Shown here in pieces: positions 1 to 5,399 of a DNA stretch of 6,098 bases (its first letter is position 1; the number at the start of each line of letters is the position of its first letter). The notes beneath the pieces were generated by a model. The model saw only the letters and a list, made by a program, of their open reading frames with translations, was not told where the DNA came from and did not search any database. The translations under genes were made by a program, and so were the position numbers. The stretch comes from Candidatus Zixiibacteriota bacterium (GTDB lineage Bacteria > Zixibacteria > MSB-5A5 > GN15 > FEB-12), in the NCBI GenBank assembly GCA_023132995.1, contig JAGLXI010000167.1, positions 1-6,098 on the forward strand, written 5' to 3'.

Positions 1-564
1 CCGGATCACAGGAACTTGGGACTTACTTCGTTCCACAAGTTCATTAATGGAACCGACCCGGATGACTTCATTGAAACCTACAACTACATGCAGGGGCTGA
101 ATGCCGACGGCATGCCCCTGCCCAATGGAACTCACTACGCCTGTCCTGGTGATCCAGTGACCGGCGCCGGAGATGTTGATTTCAACGACGCGGACCGAAG
201 GATGATGGGCACCTGCGGACCGTTCACACTCCTGCCGGGTGACAGCCAGTATCTGCTTGTGAAAACGGTCGTGGGGCAGGGAAACGACCGCCTCGAATCG
301 ATCACGAAGTTGAGGGAAATTCTCAACATGATCGGCCCCTGCTGCGCTATCCGAGGGGACATCAACCATGATGGTTCACCAGTGTTGGATATCTCAGATT
401 TGATTTATCTTGTCAACTACATGTTCCAGGCAGGGCCGGAGCCTTACTGCCGCGAGGAGGCGGACGTCAACGCCAGTGGATCAGACGTGATCGACATCGC
501 TGACCTGATCTATCTGGTCAACTACATGTTCCTGGACGGCCCCGAACCGCCGCCGTGCCCGTAG
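1..564 (+). CDS. Secreted dockerin-repeat protein, C-terminal part (5' end outside window)
   Basis: The frame is open from base 1 and ends at TAG 562-564, so the real start lies upstream. A TTG at 16 is in frame but has no ribosome binding site and sits mid-domain. The first ~105 residues contain 'FINGTDPDDF', a 'CPGDPVTGAGDVDF' segment and 'GPFTLLPGDSQYLLVKTVVGQG', which resembles the tail of large secreted proteins of Zixibacteria-type genomes. That resemblance is recalled, not searched. The last ~70 residues are two dockerin type I-like repeats with calcium-loop starts D-I-N-H-D-G and D-V-N-A-S-G, each followed by an amphipathic helix ('LIYLVNYMF'). A Cys-Cys pair precedes the repeats, one Cys lies between them and one is the penultimate residue; the small dockerin protein at 2259-2786 has the same spacing. 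Such domains bind cohesins in cellulosomes, but no cohesin is visible here, so the partner is unknown. The protein probably acts at the cell surface or outside the cell. The dockerin call is strong; the function of the upstream part is not known. Confidence 0.88.
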   Translation, partial: PDHRNLGLTSFHKFINGTDPDDFIETYNYMQGLNADGMPLPNGTHYACPGDPVTGAGDVDFNDADRRMMGTCGPFTLLPGDSQYLLVKTVVGQGNDRLESITKLREILNMIGPCCAIRGDINHDGSPVLDISDLIYLVNYMFQAGPEPYCREEADVNASGSDVIDIADLIYLVNYMFLDGPEPPPCP

Positions 565-586
565 GCGGCGCGGCGACGCCGCTTTT
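565..586 (+). terminator. Probable Rho-independent terminator just after the first dockerin gene
   Basis: The bases right after the TAG form a GC-only stem. GCGGCG (565-570) pairs with CGCCGC (577-582), or in the register shared with the second copy GCGGC (570-574) pairs with GCCGC (578-582) around a GAC loop. TTTT follows at 583-586. The stem is short and the T-run has only four bases, so termination may be partial. A homologous element follows the stop of the other dockerin gene near 2792-2811. Confidence 0.55.
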
Positions 587-611
587 GCTGACTACATGAT
601 TGCGGTTACCC

Positions 612-687
612 GTAGTTCTTGTAGGTCGGGCCCCCTGTGGGCCTGACACTGCCTGTCGGAACCGCAGGGGTTCCGACTCACGACTAC
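612..687 (+). repeat. Twin palindromic hairpins in the intergenic region (REP-like unit)
   Basis: Two hairpins stand side by side. GTCGGGCCC (625-633) pairs with GGGCCTGAC (639-647), nine pairs with one G-U, around a 5-base loop. GTCGGAACC (655-663) pairs perfectly with GGTTCCGAC (669-677), also around a 5-base loop. Seven bases separate them. Outer arms GTAGT (612-616) and ACTAC (683-687) could close the whole unit into a three-way structure. No T-run follows, so a simple terminator is unlikely. The architecture resembles a dispersed intergenic palindromic repeat, but a single copy here cannot prove that. Confidence 0.6.
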
Positions 688-755
688 TTATATGTTTGCC
701 GGCAACCCGCCGTGGCTGCGTTGCCCGTAAATCCTTGCTGGAAGCGAGAATGCGC

Positions 756-784
756 TTGACAGCATGTGTTCCTGTAGCTATTAT
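756..784 (+). promoter_or_regulatory. Sigma70-type promoter for the fibre-like gene
   Basis: A perfect -35 box TTGACA (756-761) is followed after exactly 17 bases by TATTAT (779-784), a 5-of-6 match to the -10 consensus. An overlapping perfect TATAAT (784-789) would leave a 22-base spacer, which is too long, so the first pairing is preferred. Transcription would start near 791 and give a leader of about 100 bases before the ATG at 890. Confidence 0.7.
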
Positions 785-804
785 ATAATGGTGTAGTCTC
801 GGGT

Positions 805-823
805 GTGCTGTCCGTGACGGCAC
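805..823 (+). promoter_or_regulatory. Leader hairpin in the 5' untranslated region of the fibre-like gene
   Basis: GTGCTGTC (805-812) pairs with GACGGCAC (816-823) as an 8-bp stem with one U-G pair and a CGU loop. It begins about 15 bases after the predicted transcription start. TTTT appears only at 834-837, ten bases after the stem, so a classic attenuator is not obvious; stabilisation of the mRNA 5' end is as likely. Its role is inferred only. Confidence 0.4.
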
Positions 824-877
824 GGAGGGTTCGTTTTAGCATTGACCGCAAAATACTATCCAAAATCCATAACCTTC

Positions 878-884
878 GAGGAGG
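878..884 (+). promoter_or_regulatory. Ribosome binding site GAGGAGG deciding the ATG at 890
   Basis: GAGGAGG lies five bases before ATG 890. This is far better placed than any signal for the in-frame TTG at 842, whose nearest purine-rich stretch (GGAGGG, 824-829) is 12 bases away. The protein read from 890 also begins directly with a signal peptide. Confidence 0.85.
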
Positions 885-889
885 TTCCA

Positions 890-2161
890 ATGAAGCGTTT
901 CATCTCAATCATGATCGCTGTGGCTGCAGTCGTCATCCTGGCGTTTACCGCCGCTGCCGACGTGCCGCAGATGATCAACTACCAGGGGCGGTTGACTGAT
1001 GACCAGGGCGGTCCGGTCACATCGACTGTCTCGATGACATTTACGATCTATGATGCATCAGTTGGCGGCGACTCCAAGTGGACCGAAACTCAGAGCGCGG
1101 TGACTGTCACTGATGGTCTGTTCAATGTCCGTCTGGGTTCGGTCAATCCGATATCGGATACGGTCTTCAACGAGGACAATCGCTATCTGGCTATTACTGT
1201 GGGGGGTGATGCAGAACTTACTCCACGGACTATGATGGTTGCCGTTCCGTATGCTTCTCGAATTGCGACAGTAGATGGCGCTAGCGGAGGCAACATCACA
1301 GGCAGTGTATCGATCGGCTTAAACAACAACAACACCGGATTGTACAGTTTCGTTGCTGGAAAAGACTGCGCTGCAAGTGATAACTGGTCTACTGTTGGCG
1401 GTGGATTCCTGAACCAAGCTACCGAAGAAAGCGCTACTGTGTCAGGTGGGTCGGGCAACAGTGCAACCTTCCCCCGTGCCACAGTTGGTGGCGGGTGGTG
1501 CAACCATGCAAGTGGTTATAATGCCACTGTTCCCGGTGGAAATCAGAACGAAGCTTCAGGTACAAATTCATTTGCTGCCGGACGCAGAGCAAAAGCTATC
1601 AATGATGGGGCGTTCGTTTGGGGGGATAACACATCCGCCGACTTCGCGTCAACAGGAGACAACCAATTCCTTGTCCGCGCTTCAGGTGGTGTCGGTATCG
1701 GACTCAATAACCCGACAACCGCTCTTGAAGTCAACGGCACAATAAAATCAAGATCGGGTGGGTTCGAATTTCCCGACGGATCAACCCAGACAATGGCAAG
1801 CATAACGGTACCGGTCGGGTCTATAATCGCCTGGGTTAAATCATTTCCCAACACACCCGTCCTGCAGGAGGAATATGTCGAATGCAATGGGCAAACACTT
1901 TCTGATCCTGATAGTCCGTATAATGGCCAGACTATCCCTAACCTGAACGGTACGACCGGTATTCACAGATTTCTTAGGGGTAACCTTACCTCGGGTGGTA
2001 CCGGGGGGTATTTGAAACATGAACATACCGTTTCTACATTACCATGGCCAGTACAGTCCGGATTCACAGGTGCTGCTGCCCAAGTGATTACTTACACTAC
2101 AAGTAATGAGTCCCATCTCCCACAGTATTATCATGTCGTGTGGATCATGAGGATTAAGTAG
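890..2161 (+). CDS. Exported trimeric-fibre-like protein with YadA/Hep_Hag-like repeats and a phage tail-collar-like C-terminus
   Basis: The protein has 423 residues. Residues 1-23 are a Sec signal peptide (MKRF, a long hydrophobic core, A-A-A before Asp24). The mature protein opens with 'VPQMINYQGRLTDD' and a beta-rich domain (~24-135). Residues 166-255 form a 15-residue repeat with core 'ATV-x-GG-x-x-N-x-A-S/T', clearest in four copies at 166-225; this resembles the left-handed beta-roll of YadA/Hep_Hag trimeric adhesin heads. Residues ~269-312 ('RASGGVGIG', 'ALEVNGTIKS', 'FPDGSTQT') match the linker common in fibre and S74-peptidase-type proteins. Residues ~317-423 look like a tail-collar domain: 'VPVGSIIAW', 'ECNGQ', 'IPNLNG' where phage proteins have PDLRG, 'RFLRG', an H-E-H motif at 387-389, and the ending 'PQYYHVVWIMRIK'. 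No self-cleaving S74 chaperone domain is seen. It probably trimerises as a surface fibre or adhesin; ligand and anchor are unknown. The 3' part is more AT-rich than the neighbouring genes. Confidence 0.88.
   Translation: MKRFISIMIAVAAVVILAFTAAADVPQMINYQGRLTDDQGGPVTSTVSMTFTIYDASVGGDSKWTETQSAVTVTDGLFNVRLGSVNPISDTVFNEDNRYLAITVGGDAELTPRTMMVAVPYASRIATVDGASGGNITGSVSIGLNNNNTGLYSFVAGKDCAASDNWSTVGGGFLNQATEESATVSGGSGNSATFPRATVGGGWCNHASGYNATVPGGNQNEASGTNSFAAGRRAKAINDGAFVWGDNTSADFASTGDNQFLVRASGGVGIGLNNPTTALEVNGTIKSRSGGFEFPDGSTQTMASITVPVGSIIAWVKSFPNTPVLQEEYVECNGQTLSDPDSPYNGQTIPNLNGTTGIHRFLRGNLTSGGTGGYLKHEHTVSTLPWPVQSGFTGAAAQVITYTTSNESHLPQYYHVVWIMRIK
1385..1654 (+). repeat. Six tandem 15-residue (45-base) coding repeats in the fibre-like gene
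   Basis: Residues 166-255 split into six blocks of exactly 15 residues without a gap. Blocks 1-4 share 'ATV-x-GG' near the start and 'N-x-A-(S/T)' near the end; blocks 5 and 6 are degenerate ('NSFAAGRRAKAINDG' and a block starting 'AFVWGD'). The usual YadA-head period is about 14 residues, so this is a slightly longer variant. The DNA copies have diverged well apart from one another, so this is an old protein-level repeat rather than a recent slippage tract. Confidence 0.75.
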
Positions 2162-2244
2162 AACAAAAGTAGATTTAACACATTTGGTGTAATGAAAGAC
2201 GTGAATCGTGGTTTCAAAACATCTATATGGGAAATCTCGGTTGT

Positions 2245-2250
2245 AAGGAG
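2245..2250 (+). promoter_or_regulatory. Ribosome binding site AAGGAG favouring the ATG at 2259
   Basis: AAGGAG ends only two bases before ATG 2253 but eight bases before ATG 2259. The second spacing is normal and the first is too tight, so translation most likely starts at 2259. No convincing promoter was found in the AT-rich gap 2162-2244; the gene may be co-transcribed with the fibre-like gene upstream. Confidence 0.65.
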
Positions 2251-2258
2251 AGATGAAT

Positions 2259-2786
2259 ATGCAGAAGAATTCTATCGTATTGATTACGCTGCTCCTTCTG
2301 GTAGCCTGTTCTATGGTGTGGGCTACTGGAATCGACAAATCCGAAGCAAAACAGAGTGCTATCGGGCAGCAGACCAACCAGGCGACCTCCTCCCCCCGCG
2401 CAGGTGAGCAGATCAACTGGCAGGTAATCTCGGCGGGAGCCACTGATGCATCTTCGACCAACTACGGTCTTAAGGGCACCACCGGCCAGACCTCCGTCGG
2501 TGCGGGTAGCTCGACCAACTACGGCGTGTCTCATGGCTTCTGGCAAGAGACGGGCGGTGGTTGCTGCGTGCTCCGTGGTGATGTTGACCACAGCGGTGTC
2601 CCACCGGTTGATATTGCCGATCTGGTCTACTTGGTCGACTTTATGTTCAATGCCGGCCCCGTGCCAGACTGTTTCGACGAAGGTGATGTAGACGCCAGTG
2701 GTGTCGAACCTATAGACATAGCTGATTTGGTCTATCTGGTCGACTTCATGTTCAACGCCGGGCCGATACCCCCTCCGTGCCCGTAG
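2259..2786 (+). CDS. Small exported dockerin-repeat protein (possible lipoprotein)
   Basis: The protein has 175 residues from ATG 2259 (177 from ATG 2253). The N-terminus is hydrophobic. L-V-A-C at 14-17 fits a lipobox, while V-W-A at 20-22 fits signal peptidase I cleavage; the sequence alone does not decide. Residues ~51-96 ('INWQVISAGATD', then 'SSTNYG' twice, ending 'SHGFWQ') form a beta-type module that often precedes such domains in this type of genome. Residues ~107-172 are two dockerin-like repeats with loop starts D-V-D-H-S-G and D-V-D-A-S-G, each followed by 'DLVYLVDFMFNAGP'. Cys 102-103, 138 and 174 have exactly the spacing seen in the dockerin gene at 1-564. Position 5 of both calcium loops is Ser instead of Asp, and both loops are two residues longer than the classical type. 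The gene lies 97 bases after the fibre-like gene, so a shared surface role is plausible but unproven. Confidence 0.87.
   Translation: MQKNSIVLITLLLLVACSMVWATGIDKSEAKQSAIGQQTNQATSSPRAGEQINWQVISAGATDASSTNYGLKGTTGQTSVGAGSSTNYGVSHGFWQETGGGCCVLRGDVDHSGVPPVDIADLVYLVDFMFNAGPVPDCFDEGDVDASGVEPIDIADLVYLVDFMFNAGPIPPPCP
2454..2524 (+). repeat. 14-base direct repeat inside the small dockerin gene
   Basis: TCGACCAACTACGG occurs at 2454-2467 and again at 2511-2524. The offset is 57 bases (19 codons), so both copies are in frame and encode S-T-N-Y-G. It marks an internal duplication within the beta module before the dockerin repeats. Confidence 0.7.
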
Positions 2787-2791
2787 GCGAC

Positions 2792-2811
2792 GCGGCGATG
2801 CCGCTCTTGTT
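2792..2811 (+). terminator. Weak terminator-like hairpin after the small dockerin gene
   Basis: GCGGC (2792-2796) pairs with GCCGC (2800-2804) around a GAT loop, followed by TCTTGTT. This is the homologue of the hairpin at 570-586. Between the two copies the five stem pairs are unchanged, and the differences fall in the loop, the tail or outside the stem. The T-run here is interrupted, so its strength is doubtful. Confidence 0.4.
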
Positions 2812-2878
2812 GATTGGCGATATCAACGTGTTTGTTAACAACATGTTCGAAGATGGTCCGCCGACGCTGAGGCCCTGA
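2798..2878 (+). pseudogene. Out-of-frame remnant of a further dockerin half-repeat
   Basis: The frame ATG 2798 to TGA 2876-2878 reads 'GDINVFVNNMFEDGPP' in its middle. This matches the start of a dockerin loop, the amphipathic helix and the 'GP' end of the repeats in the gene just upstream ('LVDFMFNAGPIPP'). It is in a different frame from the 2259-2786 gene, and that frame can be followed back through the stop region to 2780 without interruption. A frameshift or a small indel that created TAG 2784-2786 would explain it. The central part of the calcium loop is missing and no ribosome binding site is seen, so separate translation is unlikely. Confidence 0.6.
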
Positions 2879-2916
2879 GTCGAGTTCTGATCAAATAAGC
2901 GCGACGGCGAAAAAAT

Positions 2917-2948
2917 GTGACACTCATTGCTGCGCGCTGTGTTATAAT
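2917..2948 (+). promoter_or_regulatory. Extended -10 promoter for nrdJ
   Basis: TGT directly precedes a perfect TATAAT (2943-2948), giving an extended -10 element (TGn-TATAAT, 2940-2948). The best -35-like hexamer is GTGACA (2917-2922), but its 20-base spacing is too long, so the promoter probably leans on the extended -10. Transcription would start near 2955 and give a leader of about 138 bases before nrdJ. Confidence 0.6.
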
Positions 2949-2962
2949 TGTTACAGCGTGCA
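2931..2962 (+). promoter_or_regulatory. Candidate operator: 32-bp inverted repeat over the nrdJ -10 box
   Basis: TGCGCGCTGT (2931-2940) and ACAGCGTGCA (2953-2962) are inverted copies matching at 9 of 10 positions, separated by 12 bases that contain the TATAAT box. Its centre lies within one base of the -10 centre. Only the right arm would be transcribed, so the symmetry is more likely read by a protein on DNA than folded in RNA. It does not look like the AT-rich NrdR box and its arm spacing does not fit the enterobacterial LexA box. A dimeric repressor is inferred. Confidence 0.5.
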
Positions 2963-2995
2963 TTTCCGACAATAATAAGATGGGTTGCCCCTTCC

Positions 2996-3084
2996 CCCTC
3001 AGCCGCTGCACGCGATCTCACCGGCTGAGGGTTCCCGGGAAACTGCAATCCCGTAAAACCCGAGACCCGGTCAGGGATGACTGG
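2996..3084 (+). promoter_or_regulatory. Structured leader of nrdJ with three possible hairpins
   Basis: Hairpin A pairs CCCTCAGCCG (2996-3005) with CGGCTGAGGG (3022-3031), ten perfect pairs with a 16-base loop. Hairpin B pairs CGGGA (3036-3040) with TCCCG (3049-3053); it competes with a perfect palindrome TTCCCGGGAA (3032-3041). Hairpin C pairs CCGGTC (3067-3072) with GACTGG (3079-3084), one G-U pair, and covers the first two bases of the GGAGG ribosome binding site at 3083-3087. This could allow translational control of nrdJ. The diagnostic conserved boxes of the cobalamin riboswitch were not recognised. Folding was judged by eye only. Confidence 0.4.
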
Positions 3085-3087
3085 AGG
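3083..3087 (+). promoter_or_regulatory. Ribosome binding site GGAGG of nrdJ
   Basis: GGAGG lies five bases before ATG 3093 and selects that start over the in-frame ATG at 3111. Its first two bases may be paired in the hairpin at 3067-3084. Confidence 0.8.
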
Positions 3088-3092
3088 ATCAG

Positions 3093-5345
3093 ATGCCGTA
3101 CGATCAGGACATGAAGCTTTCCGACAACGCCCTGGCGGTGCTCAAGAAGCGTTACCTGGCCAAAGACAAGCAGGGTCGGGTTGTTGAGACCCCGAAGGAC
3201 CTGTTCGGACGCGTGGCTGGGTTCATCGCCGAAGCCGACCGCAACTACGGCGCCGACGAGGAACAGGTCGTAACCACCGCCAGTGGTTTCCTTGAGGTCA
3301 TGACGCGTCTTGAGTTCCTGCCCAACTCACCGACTCTGATGAACGCCGGTCGACCGTTGGGGCAGCTTTCGGCCTGTTTCGTTCTTCCGGTGGGCGACTC
3401 GATGGAGGAGATATTCGAGGCTAACAAAAACGCCGCCCTGATCCACAAATCCGGCGGCGGCACAGGCTTTTCGTTTTCACGGCTCAGGCCGCGCAACTCG
3501 GCGGTGGCATCGACGTCGGGCGTGGCATCGGGACCGGTTTCGTTTATGAAAGTATTCAACGCCGCCACCGAGGCGGTCAAGCAGGGCGGAACCCGTCGTG
3601 GGGCCAACATGGCGATACTCCGCGTCGATCACCCCGACATACTGGAGTTCATCACCTGTAAGGATGATACCTCGGAGATGACCAACTTCAACCTCTCCGT
3701 CGCCATCACCGACGCTTTCATGGAGTCGCTTGAACACGGCCGGCCGCACCCCCTGTTCAATCCTCACACCGGGCTAACCCACACCATCGACGGTGACGAG
3801 GTGTTGCTTGACGCGCGGGAGATTTTCGATTTGATCATCGATCGCGCCTGGCGGACAGGTGAGCCGGGAGTCATCTTCATCGACCGCATGAATCGGCTCA
3901 ACCCAACCTACCCGGCGGAGACGATTGAGGCCACCAATCCCTGCGGCGAGCAACCCCTGCCGCCGTACGATTCCTGCAACCTCGGTTCAATCAATCTGAA
4001 GGCGTTCGTGAAAGGACCCCTCCCGGCTGACTACACTGTGTCCAGCCCTTCGCATGGCCTCGACTGGGAACGCCTTGCGGCAGTGATTCGCACCGGTGTG
4101 CATTTTCTCGACAATGTTATAGACCGCAACAAATACCCGGTTCCCGCCATCAAGGAGCAGACCATTAAGAACCGTCGTATCGGCCTGGGAGTCATGGGTT
4201 GGGCTGACGCTCTGGTCAGGCTGGGTCTGCCATATAATGCCGAGCAGGCATTCCAGCTCGGCGAGGAAGTGATGGCCTTTGTTCAGAACGAAGCTCGCAA
4301 GCATTCGTCCGAACTGGCCAAGACGCGCGGCAGATTCCCCAACTGGGAGAACTCAGTCTATGCCCGCGACAATGTCGCCATGCGCAACGCCGCCGTTACG
4401 ACCATTGCTCCCACCGGCACCATCTCGATACTCGCCGGCGTCTCATCGGGAATCGAGCCATATTACGCTGTTGCTTTCGAGCGGAACGTCATGAACGGCA
4501 CTCGCCTCATTGAGACGAACCCGCTCTTTGAGCAGATCGCCCTCGAGAGCGGATTCCACAGTGACGACCTGATAAGAAAAGTGGCTTCGCGGCGCTCGCT
4601 TTCGGATATGACGGAAATCCCCGACGAGGTCAAGGCCGTCTTTCTGACCGCAGCGGATATCTCACCCGAGGAGCATATCCGGATGCAGGCGGCCTTCCAG
4701 AAACATTGCGATGCGTCGGTTTCCAAGACCATCAACTTTCCGGCTTCGGCCGCCCGCGAGGATGTGCGCAAGGCGTTTGAGCTGGCCTACCGCTCAGACT
4801 GCAAGGGGGTGACCATTTATCGCGACAACTCCCGTCCCAACCAGGTCCTGTCGACTCGGACGACGACAGAGACAGACAAGTCCGCCGGGACTGTGGCGCA
4901 AGTGGAAAAACGGCCCGAGGCTCTCCCCGGCATCACAGAGAAGATCAGAACCGGCTACGGCAACCTCTATGTCACGGTCAACACCCGCGACGGCCGCCCC
5001 TTTGAGGTATTTGCGCACATCGGCAAGTCCGGCTACACGACGATGGCCGACACCGAGGCGATATGCCGCCTGATCTCGCTGGCTTTGCGCACTCGCGTGC
5101 CGGTGGGTCAGATCATCCGGCAGCTTCGCGGGATCGGTGGTTCCAGCCCCGTGTTCTCCGGCGGGGCCAAAGTCTCATCCATACCGGACGCCATTGCGCA
5201 GGTCCTGAGCAGGCATTTCGGCTCTGACGAGGAAACTGCTGACATGGGCGGAGTCGCGGGCGAAGTCTGCCCTGAATGCAGCGGCGTGATGATTTTCGAT
5301 GCTGGCTGTTTCTCCTGCCCCAGTTGCGGCTATTCCACCTGCTGA
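3093..5345 (+). CDS. nrdJ: Class II (adenosylcobalamin-dependent) ribonucleotide reductase
   Basis: This 750-residue enzyme reduces ribonucleotides to deoxyribonucleotides in the cytoplasm, using a thiyl radical made with adenosylcobalamin; it needs neither oxygen nor a partner radical subunit. The active site is complete: 'NPCGE' with Asn282, the radical Cys284 and Glu286, plus the reducing pair Cys95 ('LSACF') and Cys295 ('SCNLGS'). Other family blocks are 'FLPNSPTLMNAG' (75-86), 'KSGGGTGFSFSRLRP' (119-133), 'GGTRRGAN' (165-172), 'IAPTGTISILAGVSSGIEP' (438-456) and 'GVTIYRDNSR' (572-581). A TSCPD-type domain spans ~609-710. The C-terminus is a zinc-ribbon-like tail with Cys726, 729, 739, 742, 745 and 750, expected to shuttle electrons to the active-site disulfide. 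I see no N-terminal ATP-cone, so overall activity control by ATP/dATP may be absent. The length is normal for the bacterial family. The start is set by GGAGG; the gene is GC-rich and intact. Confidence 0.97.
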   Translation: MPYDQDMKLSDNALAVLKKRYLAKDKQGRVVETPKDLFGRVAGFIAEADRNYGADEEQVVTTASGFLEVMTRLEFLPNSPTLMNAGRPLGQLSACFVLPVGDSMEEIFEANKNAALIHKSGGGTGFSFSRLRPRNSAVASTSGVASGPVSFMKVFNAATEAVKQGGTRRGANMAILRVDHPDILEFITCKDDTSEMTNFNLSVAITDAFMESLEHGRPHPLFNPHTGLTHTIDGDEVLLDAREIFDLIIDRAWRTGEPGVIFIDRMNRLNPTYPAETIEATNPCGEQPLPPYDSCNLGSINLKAFVKGPLPADYTVSSPSHGLDWERLAAVIRTGVHFLDNVIDRNKYPVPAIKEQTIKNRRIGLGVMGWADALVRLGLPYNAEQAFQLGEEVMAFVQNEARKHSSELAKTRGRFPNWENSVYARDNVAMRNAAVTTIAPTGTISILAGVSSGIEPYYAVAFERNVMNGTRLIETNPLFEQIALESGFHSDDLIRKVASRRSLSDMTEIPDEVKAVFLTAADISPEEHIRMQAAFQKHCDASVSKTINFPASAAREDVRKAFELAYRSDCKGVTIYRDNSRPNQVLSTRTTTETDKSAGTVAQVEKRPEALPGITEKIRTGYGNLYVTVNTRDGRPFEVFAHIGKSGYTTMADTEAICRLISLALRTRVPVGQIIRQLRGIGGSSPVFSGGAKVSSIPDAIAQVLSRHFGSDEETADMGGVAGEVCPECSGVMIFDAGCFSCPSCGYSTC

Positions 5346-5399
5346 CCCTGCCGATATAATTACATAAGCACTTGTCAGCCTTTTGGCGCGAATAGTAAT

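Noticed and set aside
842..889. Upstream TTG start (842) adding 16 residues to the fibre-like protein
   Set aside because: The ATG at 890 has an ideal ribosome binding site and begins directly with a signal peptide; the extension would bury the signal peptide.
600..999. Short frames in the 565-889 intergenic region
   Set aside because: They run across the palindromic hairpins and promoter, lack ribosome binding sites and have no protein-like character.
2039..2591. Minus-strand frames of 122-140 codons across the fibre/dockerin junction
   Set aside because: They overlap well-supported + strand genes, have no recognisable domains, and are explained as shadows.
2949..3092. Cobalamin riboswitch before the B12-dependent nrdJ
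   Set aside because: The segment CCCGAGACCCGGTC loosely recalls the B12 box, but it does not form the expected hairpin and the other conserved core boxes are absent. A covariance-model search would settle it.
5341..5384. Terminator after nrdJ: GCTGAC (5341-5346) with GTCAGC (5374-5379), then CTTTT
   Set aside because: The stem is only six pairs with a 27-base loop and overlaps the stop codon; too weak to call.
5343..5399. TGA read-through or selenocysteine joining nrdJ to the next frame, which stays open to ATG 5400
   Set aside because: NrdJ already ends in the family-typical Cys-rich 'CPSCGYSTC' tail at this TGA, and no convincing SECIS-like hairpin is seen. A 57-base open gap is expected often by chance.
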